A stretch of 64,000 nt of DNA from Parasponia andersonii (GCA_002914805.1 JXTB01000112.1:425870-489869), one strand, 5' to 3'; shown: positions 12,960 through 25,601, counted from the first letter of the stretch. Numbers and translations: made by a program. The notes: generated by a model not told the origin, from the sequence alone.

Positions 12960-13700
12960 GGATTCCTAAATTTGCGACTGATCAATCCTCGCATGCTCAC
13001 ATAAAAAAAAAAAAAAGTAAAAGTTAACGAAGTTATTATGGTATTACAATTAATATTCAAGAATGAAGATGATAATTAAAAAGTAAAATCAAATTTTTAT
13101 TTTTATTTTTTAAACACCGTGTATGAAGATGCTAAATATTATTCTTCTTCTAGAATGTTGAGATCTAGTTTCTATGAATAGCGGTCCACCTTTTTGGTTT
13201 TTCCTTTTGCTTTTTGAAAAAAGTTGAGAACGAAAGACACTTCTCTCCCTCTTTTTTTATATCCCCCGTCTTGTTTAGTAGGTTAATATTCTTATTACGA
13301 TCACCCAAGTACTACACTATTCTCATGGTTTTTGGCAAATTTTACTATTCATTCATTGGGAATTGATTCCTTTTTTATTGTCTACTAATCAAACATATCC
13401 ATCTTTCCTTGGCCTCACCTTTTATTTCCTACTCGTAGTCTAGTAGCAGTTTTGGGAGTTGAGTTTTCATCTTTAGTAGTTTTTCTAAGTTTCAAATTTG
13501 CTCCCAAGTATTTTTCCCTGTTGGTTGAGATTTGACTCACTGGAGGGCATTTTCGGTACATAATTGTTAGAACTATATTTTTTGAAAGAAAAATATTTTT
13601 ATTAATATAAAGAGGATATGACAGTACCATAAAGATATTTTTGATTACAAAGCATATAACTATAAAAAACTGATAAAAATTTTTGGAGAAAATTGCACAC
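12960..13700. other. Intergenic DNA between the TIR element and the LTR copy
   Basis: AT-rich DNA with no recognisable coding region. A 109-codon minus-strand open frame at 13415-13744 has no recognisable motif and runs into the LTR, so it is not called. Confidence 0.5.
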
Positions 13701-13905
13701 TGGGATTGTAAAAACTCGGATTTTTGGGAAGGTAATTTGGACATTTCACCAATTTTCCGGATATAATAATAGGGGGATTAATTTGCAAAAATTTTGTGCA
13801 GAAGGACTAAATTACAATTTTGGGTGGACAGAACTAATGAAGATTTGAAAATTTGGAGACTTATGTGCAATTTTTGAAAAATTACACTGCCCCATAAAAC
13901 AGAGC

Positions 13906-13911
13906 CACGTG
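13906..13911. promoter_or_regulatory. G-box (CACGTG) in LTR
   Basis: AGAGCCACGTGACC lies 205 bp from the LTR start, the same offset as in the 3' LTR of the complete element, and is followed directly by a pyrimidine-rich tract. Confidence 0.5.
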
Positions 13912-14956
13912 ACCTTGTTTCTTTTTCCCTCTCTCTCCCTCCCGTCGACCCTCTCTCCCTCATCTCTCTCTGTCTCTCGGCCGCGCACCACCGAAGGGGA
14001 GCCGCTCCGCCTCCAGCCATCGCCCAGCTGCAGGGACCGCCGATGGACCTCGCTAGCACCACACCGACCATCGAGATCGGACGGTCGAGATTTACCTCGA
14101 TTTGCATGCCATCGGCCCGGTATGGACCCGGACCTGAATTGGACAAGTTATATGTCTAACCTAGCTATTTTGGGTACTAGGAATTCAGTGAAGAGGTCCG
14201 TTTGTAGAATTGAAGCTCTGTTGAGAAGTTAGTTTTTTGTAAGAGGACGATCGAGGGCTTGGAATTGGTTCCTGACCCTTCGGGCGATCGTCAATGACAC
14301 CTGAGGATTCGATAGCGTGGTATCGCTATTCAAGCGAGGTAGGGACTCAATTATCCCTGTTTTATATCGTTTCAAATAAAACTTATTTTCTGTAACATAT
14401 GAGAACAAATGTGATTTTTGGTTTTCTTGAACATCTGTGATGGGAATTGATTGTACGATGTATACATATTATATTACTCTGAGAATTTTCTAAGTACAGG
14501 TTATTTTGGGTATATTAAAAATAAGGCCGTTATACTGCCCGTTTTCCTATAAAACCTAGTATGTTGATTTTATTGAAAAATCCGAGTATAATTATTTTCA
14601 CACTTCAGTTCTGTATTACACGTGTTATAGGATCATACATGAGCACCGTGTTAGCATCGTGGGTTTACAGTGTGGCGCTGCATGCCCCACCGTAGGTGTA
14701 AAGTCCATAAACCTGCACGAGATTTTATTACTTCTGATTACTTCCCCATTTGGTAGGCGTAGGCAATTCGATTGCCCCTCCAGGTTTGGTAGGCGACATA
14801 CAGGTATTTCCTCCGGGTATGGGTTTAGGTGTCAGGCAGGCTGTTACATATACTTAGTGCTATCATCTTAGGTTTCCATAGATGAGAGGATAAGAGCTCA
14901 TGGGTATGGGTTGATTTGTGTTATGTGCATATGAATTGAATGATTTTGATTACACT

Positions 14957-14960
<4 letters not shown>

Positions 14961-14994
<34 letters not shown>
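14961..14994. repeat. (TA)n microsatellite in LTR
   Basis: 34 bp of uninterrupted TA. The homologous site in the other LTRs also carries a shorter TA tract (about 45155-45177 and 51981-52004). Confidence 0.95.
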
Positions 14995-14996
<2 letters not shown>

Positions 14997-15583
14997 TTTC
15001 TAGTTTGGATTATATATATATGTATGTTTTGGACTAAACTAACTATGCATGAATTCTCTATCACTAAAATATTTTCGACCGAGATAATTATTTTTTGTAC
15101 TGAGCATTTTATGCTCATCCCCTCTACTTTCTTCCTCAGATAGTATCCAGTGCGACCTTGGTGATCAAGAGAAGTAAGAGGTCATCTTGATTGTAGTTCG
15201 TTATCTTGGTAATGCTTGGAATGTGATGTCATAGTGTTTGAATTGTTTGGGTTTTGTTTAGCATTGAACTAAGATTACTACATTCTATCTTTGTCTGTAA
15301 ACTTATGTATGCCATTCTGGTGTTTAATTTTTGATGTGGATGATGATGATGTTTGGACTTATATTTGGTTTACGTTTTTTTATTCTTTTCGGTAATTATT
15401 CGATCTATGTTTAATGGTGTATACGAACTATGGAAGTGGTTCACGGGATGAAATTCTAGTTATTTTATTTAAATGGACCGTTTTATAAAACTAGAGCTTT
15501 TGACACTTTTCAAATAAATTAATGAATTTCTCTTCTTTGTGAAATTCTCTTTCTGCCACTGGCCCGGGTTTTGGGTTGTGACA

Positions 15584-16560
15584 AGGATCTTAGTAAAATC
15601 GACTCATGAGGGGATTTATGCAGATCACTGTTGGTGTGTACTTCGTTAGAGTTCTTTTACACCTCGGCGGTTGGCTCGTTGTAACTTTCTCTTTAGTATT
15701 TATTATTTGTGTATCTTGCTCCTCATCAAAGATCTACATAGGGGCAAATGCTACCTTATACACAATCCAATTCTTGACAGATCTAATAAGAAACCACCGT
15801 AGATCTAAATTTAGGTACCATCGTAGATCTAAATCTAAGTGGACAGAAATAACAAAAATATAAACAAACTCAACAAATCACCACAGATCTAGATCTGTGG
15901 GTATCAAAACTACCTTAAATTTAGAACTAAGAGGAAAATTACCTCTCCATCCAAGTAGGGGGATTATTTGACAATATTACAAAAAATATGAAAAAAAATT
16001 ATAAATAACTCGTACCGGAGAGAGTGAGAACCCCCACTCCCCTGTAAGGATAGGGGAGACACCGGCTAATAAGGTGAACTACTAATGTCTGCCGGAGCTT
16101 GGAGGAGGTGCTAATGATTGCTGGTGGAGGGATGGAGGACTTCTAGAGAGAAGCCGCACCCTCTCTCTCTCTCTCTCAAAGTGTTTGTTATGAGCTATAT
16201 TGGTTCCCTTATCAGGCGTCAAGGCTCATTTCAAATTTACTGTTTTTCAAAAAATTAGATCACGTTTTTCCAACCAAAAATCATTTGAAATTTCCTGAAT
16301 TACCCTTTACAGCACTCACCCCTCCTCTCACATCGCTTGAAATTCTATTAGTCTGTTCTTTTTATGGTGGGCAGTCAATAAGTTCTATTCTTCGTTAACA
16401 TGTATTCAATAATAAAGAGTTCGACAATATTTACGAGTTTCAATCAAATGATCATAATAATTTGGGTTTTTTTTTTTTTCCATATTATTTTGCAGTTTAT
16501 AAAACTAAAGAAATAGATGAGTGGTTGCTGATTGGGTTAGAATCATCGTAACATAAAGTT
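15584..16560. other. Moderate-GC intergenic segment with AGATCT-rich repeats
   Basis: AGATCTAAAT-type motifs recur (about 15781, 15801, 15825) together with a perfect 20-bp palindrome at 15881-15900. A GC-richer stretch (16010-16160) precedes a CT microsatellite (16157-16178). It may be the remnant of an unrecognised element. No coding region is supported. Confidence 0.4.
15881..15900. repeat. Perfect 20-bp palindrome
   Basis: CCACAGATCT is followed immediately by its exact reverse complement with no spacer. Two related GTAGATCTAAAT motifs lie within 100 bp. Confidence 0.9.
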
Positions 16561-19500
16561 AACCGAATGCCAACTCTTCTCTTCTCTGATGTTTGCTACA
16601 TTCCCAGTTCCCACAAAGATATAATAGTTGATCTCACAAAGGGAGTGTATTTTTGGGAAAATCAATACCAGCTTGATGAGTACATAATGGTAATTAATAG
16701 TTTGATCATTGATGATTATGAAAGAAACCTTAAGAGTGTAAAGCTACTACGATCAGAGACTCTTGCAAGTAAAACTAAGAATTACTGAATAAAGCCTTTA
16801 ACGAAAACCTGTTTTATTTAGCTCGCCCATAATAAATGATATTGTCTATAATGCTAATAATCTCATATGAAATACTTTTAAGAGTGAATTTATTACCCTT
16901 CTTTATGTTCTCCCCACATTATTTTTAAAACCACCGTCTTAATTAAAATTTAAATCCAACTAATACTCAATACACTCAATTTAATTATCCTTTCTCTTCC
17001 CACCCATGCCTGCACCAATTCCTATTATCTCTGTCCTTTTCTTCCAACCAAAGTCACCCTTCTTCCATCTTATTTTCTTTCTTTTTTTTTTTTCCGATGC
17101 TTTTCATACCATAACCATCCATTCACTCTTAATTTGTAATAAAATTAAAAAGAAACAAAAAAGAAAATGATAGTACATTTCTCTTCTCTTGCTGATTTCT
17201 CTATAAATGGTTTGAAGGCATCTTCTCATAGTATTTTTCTTCTTTTTTTTTTTTCTTTTTGTTGATAATAAATATTAATCTTATTTTTATATGTGCATGT
17301 TTTGATTTGAGTGGGAAGTACAAATGATATATATATATATATATGGAATGCAATATTTTCATTGCAGTTTGCCAATTTTATTTTTTTAGTATAGGAGGTA
17401 GCATAAAGATGGATCATTGAGAAACTAATAACTATTAATTTTTTTTTCCACGAGCATTGAAGCCTTGAAGGTATTTGATTCTTAAGAATGCAATTCTACA
17501 TTAAAGGAGAGAGGTGTAAAGGTTTTTTTTCCCCCTCTTTTTAAAGAAAATTATTTGGTGAGATGTGTGTTAATAGATTTTTTTTAAAATTAATTATGTA
17601 CAAAAAGGTAATTGTATAGAAAGTCTTTTCGGTAATAAAAAAAACTATAATAAAGTATGAGAAGAGCAAATACAAAGTGGTAATATACCTACCATACTTT
17701 TTTGTTGGTATAGATTTTGGTATGTGAACCAACGCATCCACGAGTCCTTAAGTAGTTCTTTCTCAAAAAAAGCCAAAATCCAGATTTGATATAGGTGTAG
17801 TCTGTACAACTTTGTAAAGGGTTATAAATTAAACTTTTCACTAACTGATGCAGATGGTTCTAGTGTAATATTTACCAAATCTCCTCCACAAAAAGATAGT
17901 CAGTGATATATTCAATGAAGTACTCAAATGAATAGTAAAAGAATTGTAAGAGGATAAAAGACAAAGAGACAGATAAAATTTTGGGGATTTGTGGCGACTT
18001 ATCTCTTTTAGATGATTATGAGACTATTTATAGTGATTTTGTGATCCCCTAAAAGCTAGGGTTGATATTCATGTATCCCAAAAAAGATAGAGAGGGACTT
18101 ACACACTTGCACAAACAGGCGTGTGTGATTGAGCCAAGTGTCAGCCTCTCTACAAATCTCATTGTCTTTTCCTTGTTTCTTGGACAAACTATGTTTTTTG
18201 CTTAGTGGTCAGCTACTTCTTCTAGTCTCTTGGTCTGTTATTAAGGATGCCTATCTGGTCAGCACATAGTATGAAACTGGCCTTTTTATTAGCAAACTTG
18301 GCTTTCTTAGTACTATAGCTTGGCATTTTTCCTTTTTGGTCCTGCTCGGCTCTTTCTTGTCGTCTATAGGAAGAAGCTAGTAACTGGTGCTTTATTCCCA
18401 TGGGCCTGCTGAGTATATATAGAGTGTTTAGTGTCATTTTGGGCGCTTTTAATACGACGTATCGTTTTTTGACTAGTTTTGAAGAAATTACCCCAAACAC
18501 TTTTAATTGTAAAAATTATTTAAAGAAAGTGCTTTTATTTGAGGAAAGAGTGCAAATAATTCTTATTATTACATATATTTAGTTGACTTTTATATTGCTA
18601 TTTCAGACACTAGGTTAAGGGCTCATGTTTATGCCATAGAAAAATACAATGGCATGTACTTTTTGTAGGTCCAGTATGATTTTTATTTAAGAAAATATTT
18701 ATTTTAATACTGATAACTAGTAACTATTTTAAAAATGATATTTTTCTTAAAAAAATTTAAAAGTGATATTTTTCTAATAAAAACCATACGAAAAAAAACC
18801 TGACCTCCATATTTTTATAATTTTTTTGAGTTTTTACAGATAAAAGTATTAGAAATCCTAGTTCAAATAGCATGATAGTAATGGAAAACAATGAATAATA
18901 GGCTAGAATTAGGCCTTGGATAGAGAAAATGAAATAGATATACTAATATGAGACCAAGATAACTTTTTTGTCGATGGACCTTGATTTTTAAGAGTAATTT
19001 GAAAAATGACATTATAGTCAACAGTGTCATACAATTTGTGACTAATAAATAGTCATAAGTTGTGGGATCTTCTATCATACAAGACCAGGTTACACAATAT
19101 TATGACTCATTTAGAAAAGTTATTTTTTAAAATACTCATAAAAATCAATAGAGTACAAAGTACTACTACTTAGTCAATTTCCCCTTGGATATAGGCATAA
19201 CAACCTTGGTTAACTAAATAGAGTCTACAATTGGGTAGATCTATGAGAGTATGGGAAGTTCCAAGTTTTCAGATTAATAGGAAAGCTGAGGTGAGTAATA
19301 TGATTGTCTAGAAACCTGAATAATTGTATTTAGGTGTGTATTAGAATCTTTTTCATGATTCTCAAGAATGCCAGAAAATTGTATTTAGTTGGACTAGAGA
19401 ATGTACTCAGTTTTAATATTTTGTCCAAAATAATTGAAATAATCATTTTGGCCCTTTTTTTAATAATGAATAAATATATTTTTTTAAAGAATAATATTAA

Positions 19501-19561
19501 TTTCTCACAAAATAAAAAATATTTTTATTTAAAACAATTATATAACACTTAAAAACTCTTA
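16561..19561. other. AT-rich intergenic DNA, no gene supported
   Basis: Poly-T tracts and (TA)n at about 17328-17344. The segment at about 17940-18480 is less AT-rich and reads like a decayed repeat or LTR (direct wording such as CTATTTATAGTGATTTTGTG), but I could not pair it with another copy here. Short open frames at 16567-16788 and 18222-18500 have no recognisable domain. Confidence 0.4.
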
Positions 19562-19945
19562 GATAGTTTGATGTATTATTTTCTAGAATCGTGTACTTTT
19601 TTAGGTCATTTACGATTTTATGTGTTATTTTTTGGAATCATATGTTATTTTTTTAGAATCGTGTACCTTCTTTAAGTTGTTTATGATTTTATGTATTATT
19701 TTTTGAAATTATGTATTTCTTTAAGTCGTATACGGTTTTATATATTATTTAGTAGAATCGTGTACTTCTTTAGGCCGTATACGGTTTTATGTATTATTTA
19801 CTTGAATCAAGTTAGAGTATACAGTTTTATATATTATTTTGTAGAATCATGTACTTTTTTAGGTCGTATACGATTTTATGCGTTATTTTCTAGAATTTAG
19901 ATATACGATTTTATGCGTTATTTTCTAGAATTTAGAGACCCACAG
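19562..19945. repeat. Minisatellite, about seven units of roughly 49 bp
   Basis: Units follow the pattern AGAATCGTGTACTTCTTTAG, then GTCGTATACGGTTTTATG, then TATTATTTT. Full and truncated copies start near 19584, 19639, 19704, 19753, 19803, 19843 and 19892. The last two or three units are shortened (about 35-40 bp). Most units carry a central GTATAC or a close variant. Confidence 0.85.
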
Positions 19946-20463
19946 TTTTGAGTATTCGAGGCATATAAAATCTACTACTTCAGATTACCTGAGAATCTCT
20001 AAGATTCCCATTTCCATCTAAATTTTAACCCATAGCAAACAGATCTTATGTGTTTTGAAAAATCGAAGGTCAACTAACAATTTGATAGGGTTAACAAAGT
20101 AGAATTTATGTTATAAATTGCGACAATTTGACCTAGTTTATAAGTTATTAGAGTAAGAAGGTATCTATTTATCTAGTGTGCTAGATTTTCTGTGTCTGTG
20201 ACAGTAATATCCACCACTTGAAGAGCCAACCACACACTAAAAGGAGCAAACGGAATAACTAAACAGAGATTCTTCTACATTTTTTTTAAAAGCGTACATT
20301 AAATTCTTTATTGTATATCCGGAAGAGAACCTCTTGTATAACAATTAAATATATATATATATAGATATATATATATATATAACACTAAACAAATTAATGA
20401 TCGCTTCATCCAAAGTAGCAGGACAAATTCTTTTCAATCCATTATGCTGAAATCTCCAAGGCT
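19946..20463. other. 3' flank of the inositol oxygenase gene
   Basis: Contains (TA)n tracts near 20350-20381. The 3' untranslated region lies at the right end, but no unique poly(A) signal can be assigned by eye. Confidence 0.4.
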
Positions 20464-21768
20464 TTACCACTTGAGTTTTGCTGGGAAATACTGCAATAAA
20501 AGCTCATTGAGTTTAGAAAATGAAAAACAAAAAAGGAAATTTATTTATTAAAAAAAAAAAAAGAAGAAAAAGATCTCACCTTTTCAATGAGTGATAAATA
20601 ATAGGGCTTGACCTTCTCGATATCAACTCTGACTTTGCTTTTGCTGTAGAGATCATATTTGCTGCAAAAATATCACATCAAAGTACATTTTAATGGCAAG
20701 GTTCGGTTCAAGCAATCTAGCTAAACAATATTATGAAACAAGCAAGTGATTAATTTTGTTTACTGGAATTTAAGCATACTTGAATATGTGAAGCCACTTC
20801 AAGTTCTCTTCATCTTCTTTGTTCATGAAGTGCTTATATGCTCCACACTTATGTAAAGCTGCAAATGGATCATAAAGTTAATGTTGGTCATACTAACCAT
20901 AGTAAAAAATAAATGGTACTTGGATCTTATTGATGATTCTTACGATAGAATGAGTGGTATCTGATTATGAATAGTCCAGCTTGAGGCAAAGTTGTTCCAT
21001 TTTCCTTGGCCACCTGCAAAATCGAAGACATCGGTTATTCATGATTAGTACCCTTGTACCAAATTATTGTAGTAAACTTTCAAATCAAGTTTCGAATTAT
21101 ATGAAAAAGACGTACCAAATACATGTAGTCATCATGTCCCCACGATATCATTACATTCTCAAGTCCACACCCTTCAGTGTAAATTCCATTCTTTGTATTG
21201 AATTCAGGATTATTGTAATCTGGGTTCTCCTTGAAATACTGTAACATGGCACAAATATTTGGTAACTTAACACATAGTAATTATTTTAAATTCAACCACA
21301 TCATAAGTTAGATAATTGGAAAGGAGAAACAAAGAAGAGAAATGAAAAAACCTTGTAGTGGACTATGGATTCATCAAAAGCACACCCCAGAGGATGAGTG
21401 TCTCCTGTAACATAGAAATGGAGTGATTATATTTCAGTTCAGATATTATCCTAAAATGGAATATCTTAATCATGTAATCTGAAGTGAAAAGGCCTACTCA
21501 CCAACAACAGCCCATTGAGGAAGCCCACCAAAGACGGGTAGAAGAAGAACTTTTCCAAGGTCTGAAAATAAGCCATGCAAGAAAACCGAGTCAATCAATA
21601 TTTGTTTATTACTAGTACCATAATCTTTATTGTCATCCAAAGCTAGAGTTTCAATGACTCAATATCTTTGGATATTATCCACAGTGCCTTAGCCTTACCC
21701 TGCCAAAAAGATAGAGTATAACAGACTTTGTGGAAAAAGTCAAATGCAGCCGTACACAACAATAAACT

Positions 21769-21805
<37 letters not shown>

Positions 21806-22710
21806 CAAAAAATATATCCTTGGAGTCAAATAATTATATTCAAGGGGTAATTGTATATACCATGAATCAGAGCGGTCAAGTGGAGCCAATCTTCATCAGG
21901 GTAGTCTTTTCTAATAGCTTCAGCAGTCTGCAAAAGGTGCTCAATTTGGGGTTCATCCAAATCAGGATCACTGTCATCCACAACCTCATTAAGAAGTTCA
22001 CAGCATTCCCATATACTCATTTCCACTGTATTCAACATTCCATACTCCTCCCTCATTTTCTTAACCTGCATTTTCCCACATTCCAAATTTCAACATCAAC
22101 TCGGGCCCGCATCATTACGATTCATTTTATTACGGATTAGTAAATATAACAGCAACAAAGATTATCATAAACAATGCAAGTTTTCTTACAAAGTCATAGG
22201 TTTGGTAAATGTGGTTCAACCGGTAGAACTCCTCAACCGATTTCTGCCTTTCACTCTCTGCATCATAGTCTCTGCATAAATATCATTCCCATGTCAGAAA
22301 TTTATGTCAAAATTTCGTAAGCAGCATTTTCAACAGACACTTAAATATGAATAAAAACGGACCTGAATGATTGACCAAATGAGTTGATTTCAGGAGCAAT
22401 AAATTCATTGTTGGAGACAAGTTCTGATATAACACGTCCATTGTTTGAAACATCTTTAGGCACCACAAACCCAGCATCTAGCACCAACTCATTTGTTTGA
22501 TCGGGACTAAGTTTATTGGTATCACCTTGTGACCCTGAATTTTGAAACAAGAACACATTAAGATAGAAATTATTTTGTGCAATTTTATGACAAACCCGAT
22601 TTAGAAAATCATAAAAAGAAACACGAAAAAGACAAATATATATATATATATATATATATGTTACATAGATATATACCAATTATCTCAGGCTGGTCTATGA
22701 GGATAGTCAT
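20464..22710 (-). CDS. MIOX: myo-Inositol oxygenase (EC 1.13.99.1)
   Basis: Eleven exons join in frame: 22677-22710, 22363-22534, 22190-22271, 21861-22065, 21502-21561, 21352-21404, 21116-21238, 20944-21013, 20780-20858, 20580-20661 and 20464-20490, giving 987 nt and 328 aa. All introns are GT-AG. The enzyme is a cytosolic di-iron oxygenase that cleaves myo-inositol with O2 to D-glucuronate, feeding UDP-glucuronate and cell-wall sugar synthesis. The six iron ligands are visible: H139 (IEHLLQTAEAIR), H164 and D165 (LIHDLGK, split by intron 4), H237 (SWGHDDY), H263 (RYHSFYP) and D296 (NKYDLYSK). Their spacings agree with those I recall for the mammalian enzyme (25, 26 and 33 residues between key pairs). 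The protein ends with the family signature YFPAKLKW. The N-terminus (MTILIDQPE) fits the MIOX1/2/4-type start, and residues 12-69 form a longer, variable leader. The loop reads DTHPLGCAFDESIVHYK where DTFPVGCAFDESIVHHK is usual. Confidence 0.97.
21773..21803. repeat. (AT)n microsatellite in MIOX intron 4
   Basis: About 31 bp of alternating AT between exons 4 and 5. A second (TA)n run of about 24 bp lies in intron 1 at 22636-22659. Confidence 0.9.
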
Positions 22711-22817
22711 CTTTTGTTTCAAAATTTCGAAATGAGAGACACACACAGAACGAGAATATAAGAAAAATAAAAGAAATAACTTGCGAATGGGTGTGAAAAG
22801 AAAGTCGTTAATGTAGG

Positions 22818-22825
22818 TATTTATA
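22818..22825 (-). promoter_or_regulatory. TATA box of MIOX
   Basis: TATAAATA on the minus strand lies 108 bp upstream of the ATG at 22710, which implies a 5' leader of roughly 75-80 nt. It is the best TATA match in the proximal region. Confidence 0.7.
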
Positions 22826-23007
22826 GTCCCATAAAAAGTCCTTGCCTGAGAATTTGGAAGTTTGGAGTCCTCAACTGAAAAAATATCTACACTCACCTAA
22901 TCATGATTTATTTTATCCAATATCCCCGAAAGAAACATTCAAAATATTGTCTTGATTCGGTGCAACTTCACTTCCCCTGTGCTTCATTTCCTCCCAGTTG
23001 AACTTCA

Positions 23008-23016
23008 CCACGTGTC
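23008..23016 (-). promoter_or_regulatory. ABRE/G-box upstream of MIOX
   Basis: The minus strand reads GACACGTGG, a strong ACGTG core, about 300 bp upstream of the start codon. It would fit bZIP (abscisic acid or stress) or bHLH control. Regulation is inferred from the motif alone. Confidence 0.45.
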
Positions 23017-23439
23017 CCCGTAATTTTCAAACTCTGATAATATCAACATAATTTGACTAATAACCGTATATTAGTCCCCAATACAGTGTCACACAAAATA
23101 TTTTGTTCTTGAAGATGGAGCTTTTTGGGAAATTGATAATCGGAGAGGATAATAGATGCAGGAATACTGGTAGGGGCGACCACAGAGGAGTAGTGCTCAG
23201 GAAAATGCAATTTGGAAATTGAAGTAAACTGCATGAGTCAGCTCTGCGTGTATATCGTTATCTAAAATTTGAAGTAGTTACGCATACTGACGCGGTATCT
23301 AGTCATGGCCAAGTAATATACAGAAATTTCTATTTTTATATTATTTTTGGTTTCTTTTTTCCCTTTGCGAAAAATTAATTGTAAATAGGTTGGAGTGCAA
23401 TCCCGAAAAATGTTTCACAAAATGAGGAAACCCTAAAGA

Positions 23440-25410
23440 GAAATTTCAGGGATTAATTGTGGAGGTTCTACGTTTTTACACGTCATCAATCCCAAAACGT
23501 GTTAAAGGTTTTTTTTGTTCTTTTGTGGATTTGAATAAATAAATAAATGCAACTTGTGAATGCCCCAGTTGATAATACATGCTCTTGGCTTTGTTGTAAT
23601 TCTAAAGAACGACAGCCGTAGTCTGTATATTCCATGTGCTCCTTTGTTTATTGAATTTATACTAATGTTTTAGCATATACAATTCACTTATGTTATAGGA
23701 AACAAAATTGAATTATCGCATCTACCAGCATTCATGAGTAATAGTATAAGTACTATCTTCAATCCAACCCTTTTTTTTTTTTTTTTTTCTTTTTATGAAG
23801 TGGTATGACAATGACTAATTATTTAATTTGCATATCATTTTGACTAATTTCTCTATTCAATTTTTTTTTCGAAGTAAACTTAGTATTAATGTTATTTTTC
23901 AATTGTATTAGCCGACTCACTTGTTAGTTGTTAAAGTACAATTAAATGATAACAATTCATGTGCTAAAACAATTAGGATTAGAGTTGAAATATACATGCA
24001 GTCCTTCTCATGACTAATTAGTTGGTTGAATTAATTTAGCACAAAAGTAAAGTCATTCATCCACGTGATATTTCGAGTTCTCTTTTTGATATGATAGAGT
24101 TTAATGATTTTTTTCAGTTTTGTCTTTTAGATAATTGATAGGGCTTTTTTTTTTTCCCTTAGATAAATACTTGATAGGTTGAGATTTTTTTTTTGTGATG
24201 TAATTTTATTGAAATATTTTTAAAAAAAAAATTAAGCAAAAAATACACATAATAAATCACTTTAAGAAAAATATGATAAATGTCGTATTTGGCATATGGT
24301 GTATTATATTTGTTTTATTTCCTAGTTACCGACGTCCGACCTGTTGCTTTGTCGTACTCAGAAGTCTTTTTTTTTTTCGTAGCATTGAAGTGGAATTTAT
24401 AATTATAATTTATAGTTCTATCTGTCGGACAATATACGCTTTATCTAAATATTTTTTGTCCATAATCGTTTTCATTCCATAAATAAATTTCTTTAAGGGA
24501 AATTAATCATGAACAACTTTTATGATTACTAAAAGCTATATAATACGGTCGTATGTGCAATTATTTTTATTGTCTTCTATGTGATACAAGTAAATTAAAT
24601 AACCAAATTTAAGGCGCATCAAAGCTAGTCATGTGTTTTTTTGTTTTTTTTTTTTTTGTTTCCCTTTCTTTCTTTCAAAAAAAGAAAGAAATTCTAGTCA
24701 TGTTTTTTGGCGGCATTTACCTTGGCTCGATTTGCTCTTAATTATAGATAATGCGATTTAATTTATTATAGGATTCACATTTAGTCGTGTTTTTAATTTT
24801 TTAATGTAAAGTAGTCGTATTTTTGTTTGGAGCTTATGTCGTCTTCTTCTCCTTCCACTTTTTTTTTAAGTAAACATAGAATATATATATATATATATAT
24901 ATATATGGATACTAATCTAATCTAGTGAGTATTTATTTTTTTTCTTATGCATTTATGCATTTGTATTGTTTTATCTAATTAAAATTTATTAAATACATCT
25001 TTTCATAACAAAAGAGGAGAGAAAAGTATTAAATAATATATATTTATTTTTATTATTTTTTTAATTATTTAAATTATGATAGTCTTTAAATTCTGATAGT
25101 CTTTATATAATTGATATAATTGATCCAACCACTAAAAAAATATATTTTGGATTGAGAACCTATATATATTAACTTTTTGAAAGCCAATAAATCTATATAT
25201 GTGCTCATTATTCAGTATTTTCTTTTCTTTTTTAAGGAGCATTATTGAGTATTTTCAAAATAATAAACTAACAAAGTATTGATTTTTGATTTAATCTAGG
25301 AAAAAAATTAACGTAACTATGGAAAGATGTGTCCATTTGGGGAAAAGACCAATAGGTAATTGTATCAATGGTGACGAAGGGTATGTCTAAATTAAAGACA
25401 CAACTTAGTT
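23440..25410. repeat. Ancient intergenic duplication, copy 1
   Basis: At least eight short anchors occur in the same order and orientation as in 28680-30810. Examples are ACATCATCAATCCCAAA-type sequence near 23479, TGTATATTCCATGTG near 23625, TTATTTTTCAATTG-ATTAGC near 23896, GGGAAATTAATCATGAACAACTT near 24497, GTTTTTTGGCGGCA near 24703, ACCAATAGGT near 25345 and GACACAAC near 25398. It contains no gene. This copy lacks the SINE present in copy 2. Confidence 0.75.
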
Positions 25411-25601
25411 CGTTATCGTAGGATTTATTTTTCTAATCCGGTCGATATTTTGTATTTTACCTATAGATTTTATTTTCACTAATTAAAATTGATTATGCAC
25501 GTTTTTTTATGATAAAAGAGAAAAGAGAAAATTATTAAATAATAAATATTTATTTTTATTATTTTTTTAACTGCTTAAATTATAATAATTGTTAGATTAT
25601 G

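Larger units (their letters stand above)
13701..15583 (+). mobile_element. LTR-only copy of the window's Ty3/gypsy chromovirus family
   Basis: The sequence is colinear with the 3' LTR at 50329-52600 from its start (TGGGATTGTAAAAACTCGG against TGAAGAATATAAAAACC) to its end (TTGTGACA against CCGTGATA). Shared landmarks are CACGTG 205 bp from the start, a CT-rich run, AAGAGGACGATCGAGGGCTT, ACCGTGTTAGCATCGTG, GGTAGGCGTAGGCAAT, GGTGTCAGGCAG and a (TA)n tract. No internal region follows. The flanking 5-mers (CACAC and AGGAT) do not match, so it may be a solo LTR with a lost target duplication or a truncated copy. Confidence 0.85.

Noticed and set aside
13909-14232. 107-codon plus-strand frame, and a 122-codon frame on the other strand at 13778-14146
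   Set aside because: Both lie in the GC-rich block of the LTR copy 13701-15583; the same block recurs in sister LTRs without a conserved frame.
16567-16788. 73-codon frame beginning MPTLLFSDVCYIPSS
   Set aside because: No motif, no splice context and no partner exons; chance or a decayed fragment.
17940-18500. Less AT-rich segment resembling an LTR or leader
   Set aside because: No second copy, primer-binding site or coding domain was found in the window, so no element could be defined.
19562-19945. CRISPR-like appearance of the regular repeat
   Set aside because: Units are contiguous with no unique spacers and the genome is a plant nuclear one.
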